From Fodinibacter sp963730365 (GTDB lineage Bacteria > Actinomycetota > Actinomycetes > Actinomycetales > Dermatophilaceae): a stretch of DNA of 64,000 nucleotides. The translations under genes were made by a program, and so were the position numbers. Shown here one piece after another: positions 25,470-33,930 of this stretch. The notes beneath the pieces were generated by a model. That model was given only the letters and a program-made list of their open reading frames with translations. It had not been told where the DNA came from and did no database searches. The number at the start of each line of letters is the position of its first letter. Position 1 is the stretch's first letter. The stretch lies in NCBI GenBank assembly GCA_963730365.1, contig CAVSRM010000008.1, positions 1 to 64,000 on the forward strand. Direction: 5' to 3'.

Positions 25470-27080
25470 TCATGTCGGGATCCTCAGGCGGGGCTGGTCC
25501 GGCGGCGGGGCAGGTGCGCCGGGTCGGTGCGAGTCCCCCGACTCCGGATGCCCCTGTGGCGTGCGACGGCTGGTGAGGAGTGCGATCCGCACCGCGCCCC
25601 CGGCGAGCGCGAGGCCACCGAGCACGACGACGGCGAGCGTGAGGTCGGGGAGGAAGGCGAACGTGGCGGACCAGCCGAGCCCACCGATGGTGGCCCGGTA
25701 CAGGAGGAGCATCGCGGCGCCGAGGCCGAGCTCCCAGATCAGCGGGACCGCAGCCCTGGCCGTGCTCATGGCCGGGGGGATGCCTCGCCGCACGAGTGCG
25801 ACGAGGTGCCACAGCTGCGCCGTGGCGACGGCGATCAGGAGCGTGAGGACCACGATGAAGAAGGACGTCGACCCACCTCCGGAGGCGGCCTCGTTGCCCG
25901 ACAACAGGCTCACCACCCCCTGGGGGATCCGGCTCCACGTGGCGTTGGCGCCCGCCACCTCGAACTGGTTGCCCTCGTTGAGCATGAGCACGACTCCTTG
26001 CCCGGACTCCGGGAGCAGCACCATCCAGGCGGTGAAGTGCGGCAACGAGCCCTGGTGCCACCGGGCGCTGTCGACCCCTCCGAAGGAACCCACGAACCAG
26101 CCGGCTCCGTAGCTCGCGGTGAACTGCTGGCTCTGGAGGGGGAATGTGCGGGGTCCGGTTGCCGGGGTGAGCATCTCGTCGACGGAGGCCTTGCTCACCA
26201 CACGACGTCCCTCGAGGCTGCCGCCGTCAAGGTACATCGCGAGGTACCGGCTCATGTCGGATGCCGTGGAGTAGACATACCCCGAGGCCGCGAGTCCGTC
26301 GAGGTGCCGGGCCCTCGTCTCCAGGGGAAACCCGAAGAAGGACCGGTACGTGCGGGTCAGCCCGGCGGCATCCGCCGTCGCCTGGTCGGTGAAGGTGCGG
26401 TCCATGCCGAGTGGCTCGAAGACGTGGCTGTCGACGTACTGCTGCCAGCTCTGGCCGGTCACCTGCTCGATGACCGCACCGAGGACCACGGAGTTGAGGT
26501 TGGCGTACTCGAAGGACTGTCCGACCGGGCGGTCGAGCTGCAGCTCGCGCATGTCGGCGACGGTGTCCTGCATCGACCCGGCGCCACCTCGCGCGACGGC
26601 CCGGATGCCGTCGATCCGGGATATCCCACTCGTCTGGTTCAGCAGGTGGCGGAGCGTGATCGTCGCGGATGCGCCGGGGTCGGCGACCCGGAAGTCGGGC
26701 AGGTACTGCTGCACCGGCGCATCGAGGTCGAGTACCCCGTCCTCGACGAGCTGCATCACGGCGAGCGCGGTGATCGACTTGGTGTTCGAGCCGATCCAGA
26801 ACGGGGTGTCGGCGGTCACCGGGTTGCCGCGCCCGTCGGTGCCGAACCCGTTGGCGTGCACCGTCTTCCCGTTCTCGGCGACGGCCACCACCCCACCCGG
26901 GATGCGGGAGTCGTGTATCTCGTCGGCGACGTAGGCGTCGATCTGGGCGTAGACGTCACCGGTGGCCGCCGGGCTGCTGTCGGACGCACGGTTCACTCCC
27001 AGCGACGCCGCGCCGACCGCCAGGACGATGCCCACGGCGACGAGGAGCCCGCGCCGAGCCGGTGACCGGGGCCGGGTCAT
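25470..27080 (-). CDS. Serine hydrolase (beta-lactamase/DD-peptidase fold) with C-terminal membrane domain
   Basis: This 536-aa protein has an N-terminal signal anchor and then a class C-like serine hydrolase domain. The active-site SNTK is at 98-101, the Tyr motif YAN at 192-194, and HQGSLPHFTAWM stands in the third-motif position. Four or so hydrophobic segments follow from about residue 400. It should face the outside of the membrane and act on D-amino-acid peptides, esters or beta-lactams. It overlaps the upstream alpha/beta hydrolase by four bases, so the two are co-translated. Confidence 0.88.
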   Translation of the reverse strand: MTRPRSPARRGLLVAVGIVLAVGAASLGVNRASDSSPAATGDVYAQIDAYVADEIHDSRIPGGVVAVAENGKTVHANGFGTDGRGNPVTADTPFWIGSNTKSITALAVMQLVEDGVLDLDAPVQQYLPDFRVADPGASATITLRHLLNQTSGISRIDGIRAVARGGAGSMQDTVADMRELQLDRPVGQSFEYANLNSVVLGAVIEQVTGQSWQQYVDSHVFEPLGMDRTFTDQATADAAGLTRTYRSFFGFPLETRARHLDGLAASGYVYSTASDMSRYLAMYLDGGSLEGRRVVSKASVDEMLTPATGPRTFPLQSQQFTASYGAGWFVGSFGGVDSARWHQGSLPHFTAWMVLLPESGQGVVLMLNEGNQFEVAGANATWSRIPQGVVSLLSGNEAASGGGSTSFFIVVLTLLIAVATAQLWHLVALVRRGIPPAMSTARAAVPLIWELGLGAAMLLLYRATIGGLGWSATFAFLPDLTLAVVVLGGLALAGGAVRIALLTSRRTPQGHPESGDSHRPGAPAPPPDQPRLRIPT

Positions 27081-28654
27081 GGCCGGCCCGTCTGGGCCAG
27101 GACCGTCCCGACCAGGTAGTCGACGAACTCATCGGGCTGCTCCCACAGCGGGCGGTGCCCCGAGGTCTCGAGGACGACAAGGTCCTTCTGGGGGGCGCTG
27201 ACCATGGGGTACCACTCGTCGAAGAGCTCCGCTCGCCCACCAGCCTCGTGCGCCCCTTGCACGAAGTACATGGGGATCTCGAACTCGGTGGCGCTGGTGC
27301 GGAAGTCGATGCCCTGCAGCTGAGGGTAGAGCGCGGCGAACGTGTCCAAGAAGGCGCCCATGATGTGCACCTGGTCGATCAGGGTGTACTCCTGCACGAG
27401 CAGGTTCTCCGACATCTGACCGGACCCCTCGGAGTTACCGCTGTGGTCGTAGGGGTAGATGTCCGGCTCGTGGGTCAGGGTTGCCTCGTAGGGGAACATC
27501 TCCTCGTAGGGCGGCGGGCCCGCCGCCCGGAGCTGGTCGGCCAGGGCCTCGTTCCCCGTGCGATCCGCCCAGTCGAGGGTGTCCTCGTAGTAGATGAGGT
27601 CCGTGGCGCGCTGACTGACCATCTGTCCGGTGCCGATGAAGGCCTGGTACAGCTCGGGACGCTGCTGAACGGCGAGGACGCCGAGGGTGCTGCCCCAGGA
27701 CTGCCCGAGGAGGTAGATCGTGTCGGTGCCGAACCGGTCGCGGAGGTAGTCGGTCACCTCGATGGTGTCCGAGACGTAGCCGTCGAGGCTGACCGTCTCG
27801 GTGGGGTCGAGCTGGGCGTAGGAGGTGCCCGCTCCCCGCTGGTCCCAGGTCACGACGGTGAAGTGCTTCTCGAGCTCCGGGAGATGGCGTCGCATCGCTC
27901 CCAGCTCCGAGCCTCCCGGGCCACCGGCCAGGAAGAGGAGGACGGGGTTGTCGGTGCTGGCTCCGCGGATCATCAGACCCAGGTCGTGCCCTCCCACGGT
28001 GACGGTGGTCAGCTCGGCGACGGACCCCGGCAGCGGTTCGCCGTCGGATGCCGTGATCGGGGCGGTCGTGGCGGGGCGCGCGAGCCCGACGGTCACCGCC
28101 ACCAGCGCCAGTCCGCAGGTGACGGCAACGGTGCGCCGCAGCACCCGCATCGTGCGCCCTGACGCAGTGGCGGGCCCCTGGGACCGCGCCCGGGCCACCC
28201 CGGCGCCGACGGCCGCCCCGAGTGCCAGGGGCAGGAGGCTGAGAAGGGCATGAAAGCCGCGTCCGCTGACCAGGGCGAGGGCCCCGAGGAAGCTTGCGCG
28301 GATGCCGTCGACCATGGGGCCGCTGGCGCCCAACCGGGTGAGCTCGAAGGCAACGGCGAAGGTGGCCGGCATGAGGAGCATCGCCCAGCGGCTGCGCAGC
28401 ACGAGCCCGCCGACGGCGCCGACCGCGAGGCTGATGACGATGGACCAGATCGCGGTGCTCGACGTCAGCGGGCTGCGCGGTGTCCACCAGCCGGCAGCCA
28501 CTCCCCACGCAACACCGAGGAGAACGACTCCCCCGACAACGACTCGGCGGTCGTCCAGGAGCGTGTCCGGCGCACGGCGTCCTGTGGGACCCGCGGCCGG
28601 CGGGTTTCCGGTCGCGGGGGTTGCGGACCTCTCCTCGTGGATCTGGGCGCTCAT
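27077..28654 (-). CDS. Membrane-tethered alpha/beta hydrolase (proline iminopeptidase-like)
   Basis: This 525-aa protein has about five hydrophobic segments in the first 195 residues, then an alpha/beta hydrolase domain of the S33 type. FLAGGPGGSE supplies the oxyanion region, followed by VVTWDQRGAGTS and the nucleophile elbow GQSWGS (Ser319). The catalytic His is likely in ETSGHRPLWEQ. The domain is predicted to lie outside the membrane. First gene of the minus-strand operon and divergent from the two-component system. A peptide or amide substrate is likely. Confidence 0.87.
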   Translation of the reverse strand: MSAQIHEERSATPATGNPPAAGPTGRRAPDTLLDDRRVVVGGVVLLGVAWGVAAGWWTPRSPLTSSTAIWSIVISLAVGAVGGLVLRSRWAMLLMPATFAVAFELTRLGASGPMVDGIRASFLGALALVSGRGFHALLSLLPLALGAAVGAGVARARSQGPATASGRTMRVLRRTVAVTCGLALVAVTVGLARPATTAPITASDGEPLPGSVAELTTVTVGGHDLGLMIRGASTDNPVLLFLAGGPGGSELGAMRRHLPELEKHFTVVTWDQRGAGTSYAQLDPTETVSLDGYVSDTIEVTDYLRDRFGTDTIYLLGQSWGSTLGVLAVQQRPELYQAFIGTGQMVSQRATDLIYYEDTLDWADRTGNEALADQLRAAGPPPYEEMFPYEATLTHEPDIYPYDHSGNSEGSGQMSENLLVQEYTLIDQVHIMGAFLDTFAALYPQLQGIDFRTSATEFEIPMYFVQGAHEAGGRAELFDEWYPMVSAPQKDLVVLETSGHRPLWEQPDEFVDYLVGTVLAQTGRP

Positions 28655-28753
28655 GGCGATCCTCCTCGGTCAGTCGTTATGGGGTGTACCTCCACGGTCC
28701 GCGAGCGGGGGCTTCACGTCATCCCCCTGGCCGCTCGATCTGGGGGTCCCCCA

Positions 28754-28776
28754 CAGGGGGATGGTCTGTCCCCCTG
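28754..28776. promoter_or_regulatory. Candidate operator in the divergent hydrolase / two-component promoter region
   Basis: A perfect eight-base inverted repeat CAGGGGGA and TCCCCCTG with a seven-base spacer lies in the 164-bp divergent intergenic region. A further palindrome GGGGGTCCCCC (28742-28752) lies beside it. The location suits binding by the adjacent NarL-type regulator to control both directions. Palindromy is seen directly; protein binding is inferred. A -10-like TACGGT at 28807-28812 sits seven bases before the kinase GTG, which suggests a leaderless transcript. Confidence 0.5.
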
Positions 28777-28818
28777 CGGGGGGATCCGCGTCCGGGCATG
28801 CGGCGGTACGGTCGACGG

Positions 28819-30033
28819 GTGAATGGTTGGACCGCTCCCGACCGACGCCATCCCGCTGGGACGTGGTGGCTCGTCTCGGACGCGGCCGTGGCCGCACTGT
28901 TCACGTGGATCACCGTGGTGTCCCTGCGTAGTGACGCGTATGTGGACCAGTACGGCGCGGTGGAGGGCGCAGGATTGCTGCTCGCCCTCAGCCCCAACGC
29001 GTTGCTGCTCGTTCGACGCCGTGTCCCGGTGACCGCGTTGACCGCGGCCACGCTCCTCTACCTGCTCGCGAGCGCGACCCAGGGCGACAGCAACGCCCCG
29101 CTCGCGATTCCGTTCTTCGCCTACTCCGTCGGCCTGACCCGGCCTATCCGGGTCTCGGCGACGATCGTCGGCCTCGCAGCGCTGGCGCTGTCCACCGCGA
29201 CGTTCTACGGGCCCGGCGACCCCGACGCGCTGGTCGTCGTCGTGTGGTTCCTGCTCTTCGGCGGCGGGTGGGCGGTGGCGGTCAGCCTCCGCCGCAACCA
29301 GGACCGGGCCCAGGAGCTCAGCCTGGCCGTCGACGACCTCGAGGCGCACCAGGCGGAGGTGGCCGCGGTGGCGATCGCCGATGAGCGGGCGCGTATCGCC
29401 CGCGAGCTGCATGACGCCGTCGGCCACGCGGTCAACGTGATGGTCCTCCAGGCGGGCGCAGCGCGGCTCACCCACCAACCGGAGAAGGCCTTCGATGCCC
29501 TGCGGGAGATCGAGACCCTTGGCCGTGGCGCGCTGACCGACCTGGACCACATGCTCGGGCTCCTCGACGACGCCGACGGTGCGGTCCGGGCTCCCGCGAA
29601 GACGAGCGCCGACATCGCCACCATGGTCGAGGAGATGCGGACGGCCGGAGCGGACATCACCCTTCACGACCGGTGCGAGAGCCCGGTGGGTCGGCACGTC
29701 GGGGCCGCGGCCTACCGCATCGTCCAGGAGGCTCTGACCAATGCACTCAAACACGCAGGCGCCGCTCGCATCGAGGTCACGCTCTGGCGCTCGCACACCG
29801 AGATGTACCTGCTCGTCGTCGACGACGGAGGGGCCGCGCCGGCGCCGGGCTCGACCGGTGGTGGCCGGGGCATCGTCGGGATGACCGAGCGCGCCAAGGT
29901 CCTGGGAGGCACCCTCACAGCAGGCCCGGCGATCGGCGGCGGCTTCCGGGTCGAGGCGGTCCTTCCGCTCACCCCGCAGCCTCGACCGAGCGCGGTCACG
30001 CAGCCCCCGCGTCATGAGATCGGGGCGCGATGA
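28819..30033 (+). CDS. Sensor histidine kinase, NarL/DesK type
   Basis: The 404-aa product has four to six membrane segments up to about residue 155, a short coiled linker, then a HisKA_3 dimerisation domain. The phospho-acceptor His198 is in IARELHDAVGHAVN. The HATPase has AYRIVQEALTNALKHAGAAR (N box), VVDDGG and GRGIVGMTERAKVLGG (G boxes). There is no large external domain, as in kinases that sense membrane or transporter state. The GTG at 28819 is chosen because upstream in-frame sequence overlaps the divergent promoter. ATGA overlap with the regulator gene. Confidence 0.9.
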   Translation: MNGWTAPDRRHPAGTWWLVSDAAVAALFTWITVVSLRSDAYVDQYGAVEGAGLLLALSPNALLLVRRRVPVTALTAATLLYLLASATQGDSNAPLAIPFFAYSVGLTRPIRVSATIVGLAALALSTATFYGPGDPDALVVVVWFLLFGGGWAVAVSLRRNQDRAQELSLAVDDLEAHQAEVAAVAIADERARIARELHDAVGHAVNVMVLQAGAARLTHQPEKAFDALREIETLGRGALTDLDHMLGLLDDADGAVRAPAKTSADIATMVEEMRTAGADITLHDRCESPVGRHVGAAAYRIVQEALTNALKHAGAARIEVTLWRSHTEMYLLVVDDGGAAPAPGSTGGGRGIVGMTERAKVLGGTLTAGPAIGGGFRVEAVLPLTPQPRPSAVTQPPRHEIGAR

Positions 30034-30728
30034 CGATCAGCGTGCTGGTCGTCGACGACGACACCCTCGTGCGGGCAGGCCTACGGATGATGATCGAGAC
30101 CCAGGACGACCTGGTCGTAGCGGGCGAGGCGGCCAACGGCACCGATGCCGTCGCGCTCACCCGCGAGCTCCAGCCCGACGTCGTGCTCATGGACGTTCGG
30201 ATGCCCGGCACCGACGGGATCGAGGCCACCCGGCAGATCACGAGCGCCCCCCCGGTCGATGGTGGGGGCGAGCCCCCTCGCATCGTCATCCTCACCACCT
30301 TCGAGATCGACGAGTACGTCTACGAAGCGGTACGCGCGGGAGCCAGCGGCTTCCTCCTCAAACGCACCCCACCCGAGGACCTGCTGGCCGGCATCCGCAC
30401 CATCGCCGAAGGGGACGCCCTTCTGTCCCCCTCGGTCACCCGCCGCCTCCTGCACGAGTTCGCCAGAGTCACCACGGCAGTCGCGCAGCCCACCGACATC
30501 ACCAACCGCGACCTCGAACGGCTCACCGACCGAGAACGCGAAGTGCTCATCCACGTCGGTCACGGCCTGGCCAACCGCGAGATAGCCCAGGCACTGAACG
30601 TGGGTGAGAGCACCGTCAAGACCCACGTCAAGCGCATCCTCATGAAGCTCGAACTCCGCGACCGGGTCCACGCCGTCGTCTATACCTACGAGACCGGGCT
30701 CTTCGCGCCGGGCCGACACGGCAGCTAG
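30030..30728 (+). CDS. LuxR/NarL-family response regulator
   Basis: The 232-aa protein has a receiver domain with acidic pocket DDD (10-12), phospho-acceptor Asp55 (VVLMDVRMPG) and the conserved Lys in GFLLKRTPPEDL. The C-terminal HTH is LTDREREVLIHVGHGLANREIAQAL then STVKTHVKRIL. It is co-translated with the kinase by a four-base overlap. The expected target is the divergent hydrolase/ABC operon through palindromes at 28742-28776. Confidence 0.93.
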   Translation: MTISVLVVDDDTLVRAGLRMMIETQDDLVVAGEAANGTDAVALTRELQPDVVLMDVRMPGTDGIEATRQITSAPPVDGGGEPPRIVILTTFEIDEYVYEAVRAGASGFLLKRTPPEDLLAGIRTIAEGDALLSPSVTRRLLHEFARVTTAVAQPTDITNRDLERLTDREREVLIHVGHGLANREIAQALNVGESTVKTHVKRILMKLELRDRVHAVVYTYETGLFAPGRHGS

Positions 30729-30850
30729 GGGACGCGCGGGCCGGGTGACCCCCGCCCCTCGTCGCTGTCAGCCGCTTGGGTTGGCCGCCAACGGCGGGCA
30801 GGTAATGACCGAGCGGACCGCGTGGGCGATCTGCTCGGGAGCGGGACGGG

Positions 30851-31215
30851 TGGTCCGCGTTCGGCAAGAAGCGCGCCCGGGGCGCCAAGAAGCCCGGACC
30901 GCCGGTCCACGACGAGCCGGAACACATCCACGCGCTATGTGACGGACACCTCGAGAACCCCACGCACAGCACGAAACCAGCCCCCGATTAGCCGGCCAAT
31001 GCGGTGACAACGCGGCCATGGAGAGCCTCTTCTCCCTGCTCCAGAAGAACGCCCTCGACTGCCGCTCCTCGGCCACCCGCGAGGAGCCGCGGATCGCGAT
31101 CGTCACCTGGGTCGAGAGGACCTACCACCGCCGCTACAGGCAGGACGCCCTCGGACGGTTGACCCCGCTCGAGTGCGAGACCATCATGACCACACCAGCC
31201 ACCCAGGCTGCCTGA
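30851..31215 (+). pseudogene. IS3-family OrfB remnant with internal deletion
   Basis: The fragment starts WSAFGKKRARGAKKPGPPV, which is the OrfB segment before the catalytic core. It then loses the whole DDE domain and resumes in another frame as AAMESLFSLLQKNALD, RIAIVTWVERTYHRRYRQ and LGRLTPLECETIMTTP. It is a different IS3 subgroup from the scars at 23.5 kb and 37.7 kb. Non-functional. Confidence 0.8.
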
Positions 31216-31234
31216 CCCCGGCTGCCTGACCCAA

Positions 31235-31468
31235 CCTGTCTCCTATCGGTGCAGCAGACCCTGCACCGGTACCGGCGAACCGTCACCATCAGCGTGGTCG
31301 GGCGCCACCCGAACGGTTCGTGCGCCCGCCGCCTCAGCACCGTGTCCCGCGCGATCCCCTGCTCCCCGCAGCGATGGCACCAGTCATCCGAATCCACGAC
31401 CCGGCAGGCCAGGACCGCTCGATCGGACTCGAGCCGTTGCCCGATCACGACGAGCCCGAGCTCATCGG
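31235..31468 (-). pseudogene. ISL3-family transposase N-terminal remnant
   Basis: Minus-strand residues GQRLESDRAVLACRVVDSDD, WCHRCGEQGIARDTVLRR, AHEPFGWRPTTLMVTVRRYR and CRVC match the zinc-binding N-terminal part of ISL3-family transposases. The catalytic part is absent. It abuts the IS3 remnant on one side and the IS110 element on the other. Confidence 0.72.
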
Positions 31469-31608
31469 TGGATCAAGGCTGATATGGAGTGCCCTGTTGT
31501 CAAGGGGGCGCACTGGATTTCCTCGGATCCATGCCGGGCGAGGTTGATGTGATGGGTGACGCGTGGGGGTCAGGATGGCCCGGTCAGCGTGTCGTTGTCG
31601 ACGCGTGG

Positions 31609-31622
31609 TCAAGGCTGATATG
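31609..31622. repeat. 14-bp direct repeat shared by the IS110 3' non-coding region and its boundary
   Basis: TCAAGGCTGATATG occurs at 31609-31622 inside the element's 3' non-coding region and again at 31473-31486, spanning the inferred 3' end and the flanking DNA. The match is exact and ends abruptly on both sides. Confidence 0.85.
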
Positions 31623-31809
31623 CGCGGGTTGGGTACCGCAGGACCGGGAGTTCGGCGGGAACGGAGGCCGCTGCTCTAAGATCGGGCGTCACCCTGTCAT
31701 GCATGGTTGAATCCTGTTGCAGGACAGTGCTGCTCATAGCCTCGGGGCGGGTCGTTCCACACGCTGCAGGTCCCGGGTCGCTGACCCCCACGGTCAGCTC
31801 GGGGGCTGG

Positions 31810-32892
31810 CTAGCCCGGGATCATGGCCAAGGACCAGCACCAGCCGGCCAGTTCGCGGGCAACGGCGACGTTGGCGACCACCGGCCGGCGCCGACGGTCG
31901 TTGAAGGTGACCCATCGTTGGTGCAGGCGATGGTTGCCCTGCTGGGCCCGGGCCACGGCCGCCGGTGGCGCTTGCTCCCAGCGGCGACGCAGGACCGCGC
32001 TGGGCCGGTACGGCTTGCGATGATGCCAGGCCGCCTCGACCAGCAGCCGACGCACATGGGCGTTGCCGGTCTTGGTGATCGACCCCTGTGACCGGTGAGT
32101 CCCCGAGGAGCTCTCGGAGGGAACCAAGCCCAGGTAGGCGCCGATGCCTGCACCGGTGAACCGGTCCCAGTCACCGATCTCCACCGCCAACGAGAACGCG
32201 GTCAACGTGGAGATCCCACGCAGGCAGGCCAGCCGGTGCACCACGGGGGTGAACTGACTGTCGGCGGCCATCGCGGCGATCTTCTGGTCGAGCCGGTCGC
32301 GGCGACCAGCGACGAGCACCACGGCCTCGTAGGCGTCCTCGAACGCGGCCTGGGTCCCGGCCAGCGCGAACGACTGCCGCAAGAGCCACGCGTCGTGCAG
32401 CTGGGTCCACGCCTTCCCGCCCGAGTACACCATCCCGTGGCGAAGCAGCAGCTTGGACAGCCGGTGCCGGGCCCGCATCAGATCCGCCCGGGCCGCCTCC
32501 CTGGCCCGGACCAGGTCCCGCGCCGACTCCTCCTCGGCCGAAGGGACCCGCACCGCGGTGACCTCATCCAGCCGCAGCAGCCGCGCCAGGTGCAGCGCAT
32601 CCCGGGCGTCGGTCTTGACCCGGTCCCCGGCCGGCCGCTGCAGCTTCGACGCAGCCGCCACCTCACACCGGATCCCCGCCGCTGAAAAGGCCCGAGCCAG
32701 CCCGAAGCCCGTCGGCCCCGACTCATACACGACCGCACACGGCCCCGGCAACCCACCGACCCAAGCCATGACCTCGGTCGGGGCCGGGCACAACCTGGCC
32801 TTGAACACCTCGCCGGTCACGCCATCGATCGCTGCCGCCGCGACCGATCGCGCGTGCACGTCCAGCCCAACACTCGTACGCTCAACAAACAC
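31810..32892 (-). CDS. IS110-family transposase (DEDD RuvC-like plus Tnp_20 domain)
   Basis: The 360-aa recombinase has an N-terminal RuvC-like domain: Asp in VGLDVHARS, Glu in VVYESGPTG and paired Asp in VKTDARDALHLARLL. The C-terminal transposase_20 domain (ACLRGISTLTAFSLAVEIG, AYLGLVPSESSSGTHRSQG, GNAHVRRLLVEAAWH) carries the family's catalytic Ser region. GTG at 32892 is chosen because GGGAGG lies five bases upstream; an in-frame TTG at 32907 is less likely. Family members are guided by an RNA made from the element's non-coding end. Full length. Confidence 0.92.
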   Translation of the reverse strand: MFVERTSVGLDVHARSVAAAAIDGVTGEVFKARLCPAPTEVMAWVGGLPGPCAVVYESGPTGFGLARAFSAAGIRCEVAAASKLQRPAGDRVKTDARDALHLARLLRLDEVTAVRVPSAEEESARDLVRAREAARADLMRARHRLSKLLLRHGMVYSGGKAWTQLHDAWLLRQSFALAGTQAAFEDAYEAVVLVAGRRDRLDQKIAAMAADSQFTPVVHRLACLRGISTLTAFSLAVEIGDWDRFTGAGIGAYLGLVPSESSSGTHRSQGSITKTGNAHVRRLLVEAAWHHRKPYRPSAVLRRRWEQAPPAAVARAQQGNHRLHQRWVTFNDRRRRPVVANVAVARELAGWCWSLAMIPG

Positions 32893-33006
32893 CGGGGCCT
32901 CCCACAATTGTCGGATAGGCCGAGCAGGCGGCCCCTGCTCGGCAACCCACGAATCTTGTGAGTGAGGCCCCGGCCCGCAACCCCCTCACCACGAGCAGGT
33001 CACTCC
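32893..33006 (-). ncRNA. Candidate structured leader / bridge-type RNA of the IS110 element
   Basis: Between the inferred 5' end of the element and the transposase start, the minus-strand RNA can form a perfect nine-base hairpin (32919-32927 with 32935-32943, loop of seven). An outer perfect ten-base stem (32964-32973 with 32892-32901) encloses it. The outer stem's 3' arm contains the GAGG of the ribosome-binding site and ends at the GTG. IS110-group elements are known to encode a bridge RNA in this end. Alternatively, this is a translational shield. The structure was predicted by eye only. Confidence 0.4.
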
Positions 33007-33048
33007 ATACGGTCTAAGGAGGGCAAGGGCCGGCATCGAGCCCGAAGG

Positions 33049-33657
33049 TCAGGACGTCGGCGTCGGTTGTTCTTCGTTCCTGCGTGCGGAGCCCGCCCGT
33101 AGGAGGAAGGCGAAGACCAGGAGCACGCCACCGGTAAGCCAGCCGCCCAGCGAGATTGGGACGGTCAACCACAGCAGGAGTGTGACGCCGGGCACTACCA
33201 GGGCCAAGGACAGGTAGGCGAACATCCGCATGCCGTAGAGGAAGACGAAGGGCAGGTAGTGCGCTCCGACAATCACCATGCTTGCCGGGAAGAAGAGATC
33301 GCCGTCACCGTGCAGCATGGCGACGACGACCACGAGGCCAACGGGGACGGTGAACGCAATCTGCATCGCCAGGGCCTTCATCGGATGTCCGGCCGGCAAT
33401 GACGGGGGACGCCCCGAGATGCGAATGACGAGCCACGTCATGGGGAAGATGAGCGTCCCGCCGAGGAAGAGCACGGCTACGGCAGTCCCGGTGTCGACCC
33501 ACGTGGCCGCCGCGGCCGCGGACAGCCACACCACCGCGGAGACCAGCTGCCCGTAGAAACCTCCCGCATAGACGCGACGCACGTCGCCTTGCGCTTCGGC
33601 GATCAACATGTGGCTCTCCTCGCTGTGACGTGATGACGATGGCGCTGTCGTCGTCAT
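33049..33657 (-). CDS. DUF7010-like polytopic membrane protein
   Basis: The 202-aa product has an N-terminal lead with HSEESHMLIAEAQGDVRRVYAGGFYGQ, the family signature, followed by about six hydrophobic segments and a short charged tail. The start at 33657 is fixed by GGAGGT five bases upstream; ATG codons further up lack such a site. The function is unknown. It lies just outside the IS110 element and reads the same way. Confidence 0.72.
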   Translation of the reverse strand: MTTTAPSSSRHSEESHMLIAEAQGDVRRVYAGGFYGQLVSAVVWLSAAAAATWVDTGTAVAVLFLGGTLIFPMTWLVIRISGRPPSLPAGHPMKALAMQIAFTVPVGLVVVVAMLHGDGDLFFPASMVIVGAHYLPFVFLYGMRMFAYLSLALVVPGVTLLLWLTVPISLGGWLTGGVLLVFAFLLRAGSARRNEEQPTPTS

Positions 33658-33728
33658 GATGACCTCCATTTGTGTTGACAAGCTTGGAGTTGTTCCACGG
33701 CGACCTGCCTGCTGACTGGGTGCCGCCT

Positions 33729-33930
33729 TCAGGGCAGTGTGACGACCCTGGTGACGAGGACGCTGTCGGGGACCTCGTGGGCGGCGGCGGTCAGGATGTC
33801 CGGGCGCGGCTGGAGCTGTGTGGCCGGTGATCCGTCCAGGCCGAGGGTGGCGCGAGGGTCAGTTCCACCTGCGCCCCGGCGGGCACGGTGATGGTGACGG
33901 GGATGCTATGCGGCGCCGCCGCATCAAGCG
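33729..33930 (-). pseudogene. Possible frameshifted small gene downstream of the Nudix gene
   Basis: Two minus-strand frames join into a plausible protein. The first reads EPLDAAAPHSIPVTITVPAG then AQVELTLA; after a one-base shift near 33850 it continues ATLGLDGSPATQLQPRPDIL then TAAAHEVPDSVLVTRVVTLP, stop. It overlaps the Nudix gene's 3' end. No family was recognised. It may be a decayed gene or a real one with a sequence error. Confidence 0.28.

Larger units (their letters stand above)
31483..33009 (-). mobile_element. IS110-family insertion sequence, about 1.5 kb
   Basis: An intact DEDD transposase is flanked by about 324 bases of 3' and 117 bases of 5' non-coding sequence. The outer ends form an inverted repeat TATGGAGTG(C/A)CCTG with one mismatch over 14 bases (31483-31496 and 32996-33009). 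The boundaries are inferred from this repeat. No simple target duplication is seen, as usual for this family. It lies in a cluster of older IS remnants. Confidence 0.75.

Noticed and set aside
25434..27065. A 543-codon plus-strand frame
   Set aside because: Antisense to the serine hydrolase, which has all catalytic motifs.
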